DNA of 64,000 nucleotides from Maioricimonas rarisocia (GTDB lineage: Bacteria > Planctomycetota > Planctomycetia > Planctomycetales > Planctomycetaceae), in the NCBI RefSeq assembly GCF_007747795.1, contig NZ_CP036275.1, forward strand, positions 5,510,001 to 5,574,000, in the 5' to 3' direction. Positions 1 to 8,407 of the stretch are shown here, piece by piece (within the stretch, counting starts at the first letter, position 1; each line of letters starts with the position of its first letter). The notes under the pieces are model-generated. The model was given only the letters and a program-made list of their open reading frames with translations. It was not told the DNA's origin and did not search any database. The translations under genes were made by a program, and so were the position numbers.

Positions 1-86
1 ACCCAACGGGCACGAGGCACTCAGGCCGGAGCACTCCGTCGGGATGTCTTGCTCGGGTCTTGGACCGTCGTATTCTGCCGTCGCTG

Positions 87-1835
87 CTACTTCACCAGCT
101 CGGGACAGATCTTGTTCAGTTCTCCACGTAGAAATGTCTCCACGTCGCGGGCCAGTTCGAGCTGTTGCGCCCGGGACGCGATTTCCTCGGCTTGTGGAAT
201 CGTCAGATGTCGAATGATTTCCTTGATTTCCGGTATGGCCTGCGGAGTCACACTCAGATGACGCAGACCCAGTCCGACCAGCAGCGGGATAAACTTCGGA
301 TCGGAACTCATCTGGCCGCACACCGTCACCGAAATCCCCCGTGACGAGGCAGCGGCCACCACCATGCGAACGATCCGGATAATCGACGGATCGGCAGAGT
401 TGTAGTACTTTGACACCACCGGATCAGAACGGTCGGCGGCGAGAGTATACTGGATCAGATCGTTCGTGCCGATAGAAAAGAAATCCACTTCCCGGGCAAA
501 ATCTTCCGCCAGCAGCGCCACCGCCGGCACCTCGACCATGATTCCGACCGGCGTGTTCCGGGCAAACGGGATCCCCTGCTCTTCGAGATCCTCTTTCACG
601 TCACGCAGAATCATCTTCGCCTGTCGAAGCTCGATCAGCGACGAAACCAGCGGAAACATGATCCGCACGTCACCGTCGACGGCCGCTCGCAGCACGGCAC
701 GCAGCTGCGTCTTGAACAGCGTCTGATCGTGCAGACTCACCCGGATGCTGCGCAGTCCCAGCTCCGGATTGTCGCCGGTCGAGAACATCTGCCGCATCGA
801 ACCGGGAACCTTGTCGGCCCCCAGATCGAGCGTCCGAATCACGACGGGGGCATCCCCGATGGTCTCGATCACCTTGCGATACGCCTGGTAATGATCGTCC
901 TCGGTCCGCTCCTCGTTCGTCCCCAGGTACAGGAACTCGGTCCGATACAGGCCGACCCCGTCCGCACCGCGGGCCTTGCATGCTTCCGCTTCCTCCGGGA
1001 ACTCGATGTTCCCCATCACCTTGATCCGGACACCGTCGCGTGTTTCGGAGACCTGCGGACCCAGCAGCAGCAGCCGTTCCGCGACCGACTTCGAACGTTC
1101 CTCGGTGTGACGATACCGCTCCAGGCAGTCTTCGTCCGGATCGATGATGATCTCGCCGTGATCCCCATCGATGATCACCATGTCACCGCCGGAGACGTCC
1201 GCCAGAAACTGACCGACCCCCACGACGGCAGGAATCTCGAGGGCCCCCGCCAGAATCGCCGTGTGACTGGTGTGACCGCCAATCTCGGTCGCGAACCCCA
1301 GCACGTTCTTCTTGTCCAGGGCCGCCGTTTCGCTCGGCGTGAGATTGTGGGCCAGCACGATCACCGGCGTCATCAGCTGCGAGAGCTCTTCACGACGTTC
1401 GCCGAGCAGATGCCGCAGCACGCTTCGCTCGAGGTCGAAGATGTCGGCCGCACGCTCCGCGAGATACTTGTTGCCCAGGCTCTGGAGTTCCTTAGCGTAG
1501 CGGTGCAGCACCTGCGAGGACGCGAACTCCGGGGAGAAATGACGCTTGCGGATCAGCTCCTCGATCTCGCTGAGCAGCTTCGGATCGCGGACCATCTGCA
1601 GATGGGCGCCGAAGATGGCACCATACTGCTGCCCCAGCCGGTCCGTCGCCAGCTCCTCGTTGCGGGCGATCTCCTTGCAGACATTGTCCAGCGCCGTATG
1701 GAGTCGCTCGATCTCGGTGTCGACGGCATCCACACGCACGAAACGTCGGGGAATTCGGAATTCCTCAGCCCCGAGGGCGAGTGCCTGGCCGATCGCGACC
1801 CCAGGCGAAACAGCGATGCCCTGCTTGACGATCAT
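87..1835 (-). CDS. ptsI: PTS Enzyme I (phosphoenolpyruvate-protein phosphotransferase)
   Basis: Cytoplasmic Enzyme I takes phosphate from phosphoenolpyruvate and passes it to the HPr encoded just upstream. At 582 aa it is the usual length. The phosphohistidine motif [10 protein letters not shown] places the active His at residue 191. The PEP-binding barrel shows [10 protein letters not shown] (294-303), RTLDLGADK (333-341), [10 protein letters not shown] (355-364) and the catalytic Cys in VCGQM (Cys505, where most family members have VCGEM). It starts at ATG 1835. It is last in a minus-strand operon with hpf, an EIIA gene and HPr. No EIIB or EIIC permease is nearby, so I infer a regulatory rather than a sugar-uptake chain. 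The family call is firm; the physiological role is inference. Confidence 0.95.
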   Translation of the reverse strand: MIVKQGIAVSPGVAIGQALALGAEEFRIPRRFVRVDAVDTEIERLHTALDNVCKEIARNEELATDRLGQQYGAIFGAHLQMVRDPKLLSEIEELIRKRHFSPEFASSQVLHRYAKELQSLGNKYLAERAADIFDLERSVLRHLLGERREELSQLMTPVIVLAHNLTPSETAALDKKNVLGFATEIGGHTSHTAILAGALEIPAVVGVGQFLADVSGGDMVIIDGDHGEIIIDPDEDCLERYRHTEERSKSVAERLLLLGPQVSETRDGVRIKVMGNIEFPEEAEACKARGADGVGLYRTEFLYLGTNEERTEDDHYQAYRKVIETIGDAPVVIRTLDLGADKVPGSMRQMFSTGDNPELGLRSIRVSLHDQTLFKTQLRAVLRAAVDGDVRIMFPLVSSLIELRQAKMILRDVKEDLEEQGIPFARNTPVGIMVEVPAVALLAEDFAREVDFFSIGTNDLIQYTLAADRSDPVVSKYYNSADPSIIRIVRMVVAAASSRGISVTVCGQMSSDPKFIPLLVGLGLRHLSVTPQAIPEIKEIIRHLTIPQAEEIASRAQQLELARDVETFLRGELNKICPELVK

Positions 1836-1871
1836 CGGCGTGCGTCAGTTGAATGACGATCCATACCAGAC

Positions 1872-2156
1872 TCAACGTTCGACGTGAAATTCCGCTTCGA
1901 ACAGACGGGCGAGTCCGTCGACAATCGATTCGGCACCTTCGCCGCTCGCTTCGAGCACCAGCAGCGAACCTTGCTCGGCCTGAAGCTGGAGCAGGTCGAA
2001 CACCGAATGGGCATCCGCAGAAACGTCATCCCGGCGGATTCGCACCTCCCCGGAGAAGTCGCGAACGTACTTCGCGATCTCGGAACAGGGCACCATGTGC
2101 AATCCGTGCGGCATCGTGACGGTGACGGTACGCTCCGCCCTGGAGGACTCTGTCAT
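1872..2156 (-). CDS. HPr-like phosphocarrier protein with altered active site
   Basis: This 94-aa protein has the size and pattern of HPr, which shuttles phosphate from Enzyme I to EIIA. The phosphorylated His sits in HGLHMVP (His20), and a Ser at the place of the regulatory Ser46 is seen in AHSVFDLL (Ser51). The active-site Arg that follows His by two in classical HPr (GLHxRP) is Val22 here, which is unusual. I chose ATG 2156 because it gives the standard HPr length; the frame stays open upstream, and no strong ribosome binding site is visible. It is 36 bases from Enzyme I, so co-transcription and co-function are likely. Family call firm, phosphotransfer efficiency uncertain. Confidence 0.88.
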   Translation of the reverse strand: MTESSRAERTVTVTMPHGLHMVPCSEIAKYVRDFSGEVRIRRDDVSADAHSVFDLLQLQAEQGSLLVLEASGEGAESIVDGLARLFEAEFHVER

Positions 2157-2297
2157 CACGGGAAACGTCTCAGCTAGTTGACTTCTGATTGCCTTGAAAC
2201 CGACCGGGCCGCCGTCGTTTTGCGCAACGGCTGAGCGAACCGGATCACATTGCTGTGCCCAGACCGTCGACAACCGTCGCGCGCCACGAAAGCCGCG

Positions 2298-2768
2298 CTA
2301 AATCTGATCTTCGTCGGCCTCGGCCAGCAGTTCGACGATGTCTTCCTGCGTCTTCGATTGCCGAAGGAAACGGCAGAAATCGTCGTTCTTGAGGTGACGG
2401 GTGATTGTCTCCAGACCCCGCAAGTGATCGCCGGGACGGTCCGGAGGCGAGACCAGCAGAAACAGGATGTACACGTCCTCGCCGTCCAGACTGGCAAAAT
2501 TCAGCCCGTCATTGCAGACAGCGACGGTCGCGACCAGCGAGTCCACCGACGGATGTTTCGTGTGCGGCACGGCCACTCCACGTCCGATCCCGGTCGACCC
2601 CAGTTCCTCCCGCTTCATGATCGCGGAAACGATGTTCTCTTCGTGCTCGTCGGCAATTTTTCCGGCCTGCCGCAAACTCGACACCATCGCACGGATGGCT
2701 GCATCCTTCGTGTCGACCGCCAGGTCCGGAATGATTGCATCCGGGACGACAAACTCTGTCAGCTTCAT
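2298..2768 (-). CDS. ptsN: PTS EIIA domain protein (PtsN/fructose type)
   Basis: A stand-alone EIIA domain of 156 aa that accepts phosphate from HPr. The phosphorylation site motif GVAVPHT puts the active His at residue 69, as in PtsN (EIIA-Ntr). The rest matches the PTS_EIIA_2 fold: an N-terminal DxxAAIRAMV helix and the C-terminal [11 protein letters not shown] segment. ATG 2768 is preceded on its strand by GAGGAG at good spacing. It lies between hpf and HPr. In proteobacteria hpf and ptsN are neighbours in the rpoN cluster, so the pairing here is a familiar one, though no rpoN is in the window. It probably acts by binding target proteins according to its phosphorylation state. What it binds cannot be told. 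Confidence 0.9.
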   Translation of the reverse strand: MKLTEFVVPDAIIPDLAVDTKDAAIRAMVSSLRQAGKIADEHEENIVSAIMKREELGSTGIGRGVAVPHTKHPSVDSLVATVAVCNDGLNFASLDGEDVYILFLLVSPPDRPGDHLRGLETITRHLKNDDFCRFLRQSKTQEDIVELLAEADEDQI

Positions 2769-2915
2769 GCGCTGCTCCTCACGCGCCGGCAGCGACCGCC
2801 GGCTGCATTCGCCGGCCGTCCTGCGACGGCCGATGGGGAATGTTGGATGTTCTCTCTTGCAGGGCCCTGCGCTTCGGCCCTGCCTGGCTCACGACCTGAC
2901 GAAGCTGGCCGCCAT

Positions 2916-3263
2916 TCAGGCGGGCGGCTCCTCCGGGGCCGACTGGGCCACTTCGCTCATGGGAAGGTCGCGACGATGGTCCTGCAGCTTCTCCTTGTAC
3001 TTCCGGATCTGCTGTTCCATCTTGTGCAGCGACTGTTCAAACGTGCCACTCACCTCCGTGCCTTCGGCGTGAGCGATAAAGTTATGTTTGTGCTCGGCAT
3101 CAACCAGGATTTCCGACCGGATCCGGTCGCCATCAAAGTCGAGCGTCACGTTAATCGCAGTGACTCGCTCGAAATACGTTAACAGCTTCTCGGCCTTGCG
3201 CGAAATGTACTCCTGCGTATCCGGCCTGATGCTGCCGTGACGGCACGAAATCTCAACTTGCAC
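2916..3263 (-). CDS. hpf: Ribosome hibernation-promoting factor (HPF/YfiA family)
   Basis: A 115-aa protein of the HPF/RaiA family, which binds the decoding site of idle 30S subunits and stabilises inactive ribosomes. The start resembles other members (QVEISCRHGSI, then a YISRKAEKL helix), with the beta-strand INVTLDFDGDR and the basic helix ending KYKEKLQDHRR. The long-form C-terminal dimerisation domain is missing, so this is a short-type factor and would need a separate partner or act alone. It starts at GTG 3263 with AGGAG nine bases upstream. It is the first gene of the hpf-EIIA-HPr-EI operon, which ties ribosome dormancy to PTS signalling by context. Confidence 0.9.
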   Translation of the reverse strand: MQVEISCRHGSIRPDTQEYISRKAEKLLTYFERVTAINVTLDFDGDRIRSEILVDAEHKHNFIAHAEGTEVSGTFEQSLHKMEQQIRKYKEKLQDHRRDLPMSEVAQSAPEEPPA

Positions 3264-3752
3264 GGGCGTCCGCTCCTCAGTTGCATGCTGCGGTCATGCC
3301 GCACTCTCGCACCGATCCGGCCCGTCCAGCTGGCCGGTCAGCGTTTATTGATCTGCCGGGAAGCGGTGGGGACCGCTCCCACTCTTCAGCTCAACCTGTT
3401 CGTCAGTTCGACCTGCTGCTCGCCGCGCCTCCGACCCGACGGAACGTCTTCGGTAGCCGGTCAGTTGCTGCGTGGCGACGCCTGGCCGCAAAACGACGAT
3501 TCTAGCCCCGGGCACTCTCGCGTCAATTGCAAAGGCTATGCCCACGCTCCCGCTTCAGCGGCCGGATCATCCTCCTGCCGCAGTTTCGCACCGATCGCAA
3601 CAGCCTCAACCCGCACAGGCGACACGCTTTCCGGGATCGCAGCCTCGCCCGGATGCGTCCGTTCGCGTTCATGTCCCCGAATGGGACGGCGTACCACAAA
3701 CTGCATCGCAGCAAGAGGATGCAGCACACACGCTGAGCCTGACCGCAGATGT
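3264..3752. other. Non-coding stretch between hpf and a lipoprotein gene
   Basis: About 490 bases without a convincing gene. The short open frames here have no recognisable features, are Arg-rich and overlap each other. It contains a good minus-strand promoter candidate at 3499-3526, which would give hpf a leader of roughly 230 bases. I see no terminator with a T-run for the lipoprotein genes. Confidence 0.5.
3499..3526 (-). promoter_or_regulatory. Candidate sigma-70-type promoter for the hpf-PTS operon
   Basis: On the minus strand TTGACG is followed after 16 bases by TAGAAT, a close match to the -35 and -10 boxes. It points toward hpf, whose start is about 235 bases downstream, implying a long leader. 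It was found by eye only. Confidence 0.5.
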
Positions 3753-4124
3753 TCAGAACTCTTCGTCCGGCGTTTCGACAGCGACGATCGTTTCACGCGC
3801 ATATGGCCCCCGGTCCGTGCGGGGAACCGGTATGTGTTGCACCGGCTGAATCTCTCCCGCACGATCGCGGCCGGGCCAGAGGGGCCAGCGTCGCTCCGGG
3901 GTCTCGTTCACCGGCGGTGCCTCGAGACTGACAGTGCGCCCTTCTTCATCCGCCTCGTTGACCGACGCACTGCGTGGGAGCGAGAGCAGATCGAACCCGA
4001 AGAACGGTCCGCTCGAGTTACTGTCCATCTGGAAGTAGGTCCGGCCAAGCTGACATCCCGAACCGCACAGCAGCATCAGAACGCACAGCACCAGGCCGGT
4101 GGCCCGTCTCCTTCTGTTGAGCAT
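3753..4124 (-). CDS. Small predicted lipoprotein, function unknown
   Basis: A 123-aa protein with a lipoprotein signal: basic start MLNRRRR, a hydrophobic run, and a lipobox ending in GSGC with Cys24 as the lipidated residue. The mature part (about 100 aa) has no domain I know; it is rich in Pro, Arg and acidic residues and is probably unstructured. The gene lies five bases after another tiny lipoprotein whose Cys is also residue 24 and is also followed by Gln-Leu, so the two are likely co-translated and perhaps related. The product would be anchored in a cell-envelope membrane. Function unknown. Confidence 0.7.
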   Translation of the reverse strand: MLNRRRRATGLVLCVLMLLCGSGCQLGRTYFQMDSNSSGPFFGFDLLSLPRSASVNEADEEGRTVSLEAPPVNETPERRWPLWPGRDRAGEIQPVQHIPVPRTDRGPYARETIVAVETPDEEF

Positions 4125-4129
4125 TGTCG

Positions 4130-4282
4130 TTACCCCTCGCCTGTGTCCGTCAGCGGCGGCTCACTCTGTGGTGGCGCATCGCCGGGCATCCGCAATCCGG
4201 AGTCAAGCTGGCATCCACTCAGCATGACCACGAACAGCATGCCCGCCGCGAATTGCACAAGCGTCGGTTTCCAACGTGCCAT
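4130..4282 (-). CDS. Very small predicted lipoprotein (50 aa), function unknown
   Basis: A 50-aa peptide beginning MARWKPTL with a hydrophobic segment and a lipobox ending LSGC (Cys24). Only 27 residues remain after lipidation, Pro- and Gly-rich and acidic at the end. I prefer ATG 4282 because it sets the signal peptide at normal length; the frame is open to 4375, but that would put about 30 polar residues ahead of it. It is first in a two-gene unit with the following lipoprotein, separated by five bases. Such mini-lipoproteins are easily missed. No function can be assigned. Confidence 0.65.
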   Translation of the reverse strand: MARWKPTLVQFAAGMLFVVMLSGCQLDSGLRMPGDAPPQSEPPLTDTGEG

Positions 4283-4712
4283 CCGTACGGTTCCTTCCGT
4301 CTGGAGGCCAGAAGTGTCCGGATCATGCGGCCACGTGGCCCCGTCCGGCAGGGCGTCCTTTATCACGAAGCACAATCTGTTGAAAGATGGGTTCGTCCCC
4401 CAGGCCGTTGAATGGCACGAACTGCCATGAATCGTCAGAATCGTTGTAAACTTTGCACATCGTGCCTGAAAACCGGGACGCTTTTACTGCGTCCTGCCGC
4501 TTGAACGAATTCCCTCGATTCTCGCAAATCATTGACGCAACAGCCTTTCAAGCCTCCCGACCGCCGGCGACCCCTCGTTTCCGGCGCACTGCTTGCAACA
4601 CCGGTCCGATGCCGCAGGAAAGCGTGCACATCGGAGTGATCGACCCGGGCCAGTTCGGCCCCGCTCCCCCCCCATTTGCCGACTTCGAAATTCCAGACGG
4701 TCCCGCAAACGC
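4283..4712. other. Divergent intergenic region, nothing recognised
   Basis: About 430 bases between the minus-strand lipoprotein pair and the plus-strand metallopeptidase. Overlapping short frames occur on both strands but none has a recognisable product or good start. It presumably carries promoters for both directions; I could not pick out a convincing pair of boxes. Confidence 0.5.
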
Positions 4713-5885
4713 ATGGATGCTCGATATTTGAAGACAGCCGCCTTTCTCGCGGCTGCGCTCCTCCCGTCCCTCGCCGACGCCGCCCGCTACAGCACCCGAA
4801 ACTTCGTCGTCACCGCACCGACGGAGAAGGTCGCCAAAGCCGTCGCCGATTGTGCCGAATACCACCGCCGCGAACTCGCCATCCTCTGGATCGGCGAGGA
4901 GCTGGATAACTGGTATCGCCCCTGTACCGTCGAAGTGAAAGTCGGCGACATCGGGGCCGGCGGTGCGACGACATTCACCTTCGACCGCGGCGAAGTCTTC
5001 GGCTGGAAGATGAACGTGCAGGGAACGCTCGAACGGATTCTCGACTCCGTCGTCCCGCACGAAGTCAGCCACACCATCTTCGCCAGCTACTTCCGTCGCC
5101 CCCTCCCCCGCTGGGCGGACGAAGGGGCCGCAACGCTCGTCGAACACGAGTCCGAGCGGCTGCGGCAGACCAAACTCCTCAACCAGGTGATTCGCACCAG
5201 CCGCCGCATCCCCCTCAAGCGACTGCTCGGCATGCGGGAGTATCCCCGCGAGATGCAGCAGGTGCTCACGCTCTACGCCGAGGGCTACTCGCTCGCCAGC
5301 TACCTCGTCCAGCAGAAAGGGGACGACGGTCGGGCCGTTTATCTGCAGTTCCTCCAGGATGCGGAGAAGCGGGGCTGGGAGTACGCCATCCGCCACCACT
5401 ACGGATTCAAGAGTATCGATTCGCTCGAAAGCCAGTGGCTCGACTGGGTCATGGCCGGCAGCCCGACAATCGATCTCCCCGATGGCCAGATGCTCGCCTC
5501 GGCCGACACCGGACGCGGCTCTTCCCTGTCCAACCGGACGGCCGACGGGCCCACAGCGGATGACGACCTGGTGATCCGATCGCAGAGCCCCGGCGAACCG
5601 CAGCCGCTTCCCATGCTCAACCGGGACGTCCGCTCCCGGAGGGGCAGCGACCTCGAAGCCCCGTCGTTGTCCCGCGGCTCCCTGCAGTCGACGCGGCGTC
5701 GAGCGAACGCCGAACCGCTGGAGCGGACAGCGGCAGTCGACTCGGCCAGTGCTCCCGCAACCGATCGCCGCGAAACGACGAGTGTGAATCCCACATTCCA
5801 GCCGGGTGAACTCGAGGCACTCGAAGAAAGCCCGACGAACTGGGCTCGACTTCCCGTCGGCCGGAACAACGTCCCGACAAATTGA
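4713..5885 (+). CDS. Secreted HExxH zinc metallopeptidase-like protein
   Basis: A 390-aa exported protein with a signal peptide (about residues 1-23, hydrophobic run LKTAAFLAAALLPSLADA). The zinc motif HEVSH (116-120) is followed by WADEGAA, where Glu137 is the likely third ligand; this is the pattern of gluzincin-like peptidase MA/DUF1570-type proteins. The following helices (ETL..YSLASYLVQQ type) fit that fold. From about residue 245 the sequence becomes Ser-, Arg- and Pro-rich and looks disordered. ATG 4713 was chosen because it opens a clean signal peptide; upstream codons are Arg-rich non-signal. It stands alone, divergent from the lipoproteins and convergent with mgtE. Substrate unknown. 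Confidence 0.78.
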   Translation: MDARYLKTAAFLAAALLPSLADAARYSTRNFVVTAPTEKVAKAVADCAEYHRRELAILWIGEELDNWYRPCTVEVKVGDIGAGGATTFTFDRGEVFGWKMNVQGTLERILDSVVPHEVSHTIFASYFRRPLPRWADEGAATLVEHESERLRQTKLLNQVIRTSRRIPLKRLLGMREYPREMQQVLTLYAEGYSLASYLVQQKGDDGRAVYLQFLQDAEKRGWEYAIRHHYGFKSIDSLESQWLDWVMAGSPTIDLPDGQMLASADTGRGSSLSNRTADGPTADDDLVIRSQSPGEPQPLPMLNRDVRSRRGSDLEAPSLSRGSLQSTRRRANAEPLERTAAVDSASAPATDRRETTSVNPTFQPGELEALEESPTNWARLPVGRNNVPTN

Positions 5886-5944
5886 GCCTCAGGGGCCGAT
5901 CGGGCAGGCCTGCTCATCTTGGCCGCCGCATTGCCGGCCCTTGC

Positions 5945-7300
5945 TCAGCTGACCGCCCCCAGCACCAGCCGGGCCGCGTTGTAGTAGATCACCACCCCCG
6001 TGATGTCGCTGATCGCCGCAATCAGCGGGTTCGACATCAGAGCCGGATCCATCCCCAGCCGGTCGAGCCCCAGTGGCAGCATTGACCCGGCAACGGTGCC
6101 GAGCGCGACCACACAGAACACCGTCGCCGCCACCACCGTGGAGCGATCGAAGTCGACCAGCGCCATCGCCACGGCAAGAGCCAGAATCGCCAGGATCAGC
6201 CCCATCAGGGCCCCCAGTCGGAACTCCCGCCACGCGATCTGCCGCACCTTGCCCCGCGTCTCGTCGAGCGCCATCGCCCGGATCACCAGCGTCGCCGACT
6301 GTGACCCGGCGTTGCCGCCGCTCGCCAGCACCAGCGGAATGAACAACACCATCCAGTTGCGGTCCTGCCCCGGCCCCAGCCAGTTGAGGACCTGTGCCGT
6401 CAGCGACGCCGCTCCCAGCAGAATCACCAGCCACACGCCCCGCTTCCAGAACAGCGTCAGGAACGGCGTGATGAGGTAGCTGTCTTCAAGGGGCAGGACG
6501 GCACCGTGCAGGTGAGCATCTTCCGTCGCTTCTTCCTGCATGACGTCCGCCGCGTCGTCGTGCGTGACAATGCCGACCAGGCGGTTCTGACTGTCCACGA
6601 TCGGAATGGCGATAAAGTCGTAGCGGGCAATCTCGTTGGCCACAAACTCCTGATCGTCATCCACACGGACCGAGATCACGTCCCGCTCCATGATGTCTTC
6701 CAGACGCGCCGTCGGCCGCGCCTGGATCAGCTTCCGCAGCGACATGAAGCCGATCAGATGGCGGCCCGAATCCGTAATGTAGATGTAGTAGATCGTTTCG
6801 CGGCTGGGCGCCTGCACACGCAGTCGCTGCAGCGCATCCGCCACGGTGATGTCGGCCGGCAGCGACGCATACTCGGTCGTCATGATCGAGCCGGCACTGT
6901 GCTCCTCATACGAGAGCAGCTTGCGGATGTCGCTCCGTTCGGCCTGCGCAATCAGCGGCAGCAGGTTCTCGACCGCATCCGGGTCCATCCGCTCGAGCAG
7001 GTCGACCCGGTCGTCCGGAGCCATCTCTTCGATCAGCTTCGAGAGTGTCTTCCGGTCGATGTTCTGCACCAGGTCCATCTGGTACGGCAGCGGCAGGAAC
7101 TGAAAAATCTCCGCCTGCTGAGCCGCAGGACAGTGCCGCAGCACCGTCCACGTCTCCTCGACCGGCATCTCCTCGAGAACTTCGGCCACGACCCCCGGAT
7201 AGAGGGCGCGGCAGAATTCCTCCATCCCGGGGCCGTCATTCTCCTCGATCATCAGCCGCAGATCCGGCTGCAGCAGCGAACTGTAAATCGAAGGGGACAT
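5945..7300 (-). CDS. mgtE: Magnesium transporter MgtE
   Basis: A 451-aa MgtE channel that admits Mg2+ through the cytoplasmic membrane. It has the three expected parts in order: the N-terminal alpha-solenoid domain (EMAPDDRVDLLERMDPDAV region), a pair of CBS domains (from about residue 135, with ITVADALQRLR and VDDDQEFVANEIARYD), and a C-terminal membrane part of five helices containing the pore signature ASGGNAGSQSATLVIRAMAL. ATG 7300 has GGAGAG seven bases upstream; the frame continues to 7420, but that stretch overlaps a terminator. The cytosolic domains are known to close the pore when Mg2+ is high. Monocistronic by its surroundings. Confidence 0.95.
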   Translation of the reverse strand: MSPSIYSSLLQPDLRLMIEENDGPGMEEFCRALYPGVVAEVLEEMPVEETWTVLRHCPAAQQAEIFQFLPLPYQMDLVQNIDRKTLSKLIEEMAPDDRVDLLERMDPDAVENLLPLIAQAERSDIRKLLSYEEHSAGSIMTTEYASLPADITVADALQRLRVQAPSRETIYYIYITDSGRHLIGFMSLRKLIQARPTARLEDIMERDVISVRVDDDQEFVANEIARYDFIAIPIVDSQNRLVGIVTHDDAADVMQEEATEDAHLHGAVLPLEDSYLITPFLTLFWKRGVWLVILLGAASLTAQVLNWLGPGQDRNWMVLFIPLVLASGGNAGSQSATLVIRAMALDETRGKVRQIAWREFRLGALMGLILAILALAVAMALVDFDRSTVVAATVFCVVALGTVAGSMLPLGLDRLGMDPALMSNPLIAAISDITGVVIYYNAARLVLGAVS

Positions 7301-7387
7301 GGTCACTCTCCTGTCTGCTGGGCGTCGTTGCCGGCAGCCCGGCGGAATCGGCGAAGAGGACACGCCACCACTCGCCAGGTCCTTGCG

Positions 7388-7418
7388 AAAAAAAACCGGC
7401 CTTCGTTCGAAAGCCGGC
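7388..7418 (-). terminator. Rho-independent terminator after the epimerase gene
   Basis: Read on the minus strand, an 8-pair GC-rich stem (CCGGCTTT with AAGGCCGG, one G-U pair) with a six-base loop is followed directly by eight T. It lies about 50 bases beyond the stop of the epimerase-like gene and before mgtE, so those two genes are separate units. Confidence 0.85.
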
Positions 7419-7467
7419 ATGTCCTGATGAATCGTCGGGCAGTCGGCCTGCAGCCGCTGCCCTCCCT

Positions 7468-8310
7468 TCAGCTCTCCCAGCGGGACTTCATGAACGCCAG
7501 TCCATGCGTCGCCAGGTGTTCTTCATTCGGGAACATCCGTCGCCAGATCCGCGTCGCCGCCGCCAGATCCGGCAGCGCCAGGCCGAACGCCTCGATCATC
7601 AGCCATCCGTCGTAATCGACTTCCTTCAGGGCCGCAAACGTTGCATCCCAGTTCACGCCCCCCTCACCCGGGGTCGAGCGATCGTTCTCGGAAATGTGCA
7701 CGTGAACCATCTGGTCCTTGCAGGACTGGACGGCCTCGCGGATGTTCTTTTCTTCGATGTTCGCGTGGAACGAGTCGTACATCATCTTCAGATGCGGATG
7801 ATTCACTTCCCGCGTAAACCGGGCCGCGTCTTCGGCGCAGTTGAGGAAGTAGCACTCGAACCGGTTCAGATACTCGACGACCAGCGTCACGTTCTGCTGC
7901 TGCGCGTAGTCGGCCGCCTTCGCAAGAATCTCCTGCCCCCACTTCCACTCTTCGTCGGTCCCGCCGCGACCGCTGAACTCACCCAGGGCCGAGTGAATCG
8001 GACCGCACAGGTGCGTCGCCCCCGAGGCGGCACACATGTCGATCGCCTGCTTGAGCCGGTTCAGTCCGGCTTCCCGCACGTCCCCGTCCGGCGAAATCGG
8101 ATTTTCTTCCGGGGTGCAGACCGTCACGGCCGTGGCCCCCAGACCGAGTTCCTGCAGCTTCGCCCCGGTCTTCTCGAAGTTGGCCGCATTGAAGTCGAAC
8201 ACCGGCAATTCGACGCCGTCGTACCCCCAGCCCTTGATCTGTTCGAGCAGCGGGAAGATGGGCTCGTCGACATTCGATGTCCACAGAAGCAGATTCATTC
8301 CGTACTTCAT
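7468..8310 (-). CDS. Sugar phosphate isomerase/epimerase, ketose 3-epimerase-like
   Basis: A 280-aa TIM-barrel protein of the AP-endonuclease-2/xylose-isomerase-like superfamily. The four likely metal ligands Glu146, Asp179, His205 and Glu240 have the same spacing (33, 26, 35) as the Glu-Asp-His-Glu set of D-tagatose/D-psicose 3-epimerases, and the surrounding motifs EYLNRFECYFLN and MYDSFHANIEE strongly resemble those enzymes. I therefore infer C3 epimerisation of a free ketose, though related family members have other substrates. ATG 8310 starts the standard MKYGMN strand. A terminator follows. No sugar transporter or kinase is adjacent to narrow the substrate. Confidence 0.85.
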   Translation of the reverse strand: MKYGMNLLLWTSNVDEPIFPLLEQIKGWGYDGVELPVFDFNAANFEKTGAKLQELGLGATAVTVCTPEENPISPDGDVREAGLNRLKQAIDMCAASGATHLCGPIHSALGEFSGRGGTDEEWKWGQEILAKAADYAQQQNVTLVVEYLNRFECYFLNCAEDAARFTREVNHPHLKMMYDSFHANIEEKNIREAVQSCKDQMVHVHISENDRSTPGEGGVNWDATFAALKEVDYDGWLMIEAFGLALPDLAAATRIWRRMFPNEEHLATHGLAFMKSRWES

Positions 8311-8407
8311 CGCGGTCTTCCCCCAATATCCGAGAGCTGGACAGGCGCACGCCATCTGCTGCGCCGGGTCATGTTACCGTCAGCCGCACGCGCTCTGCGA
8401 CGCCCCC

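Noticed and set aside
3281-3849. Several overlapping small frames between hpf and the lipoprotein genes
   Set aside because: They overlap each other on both strands, are low in features and have no supported start.
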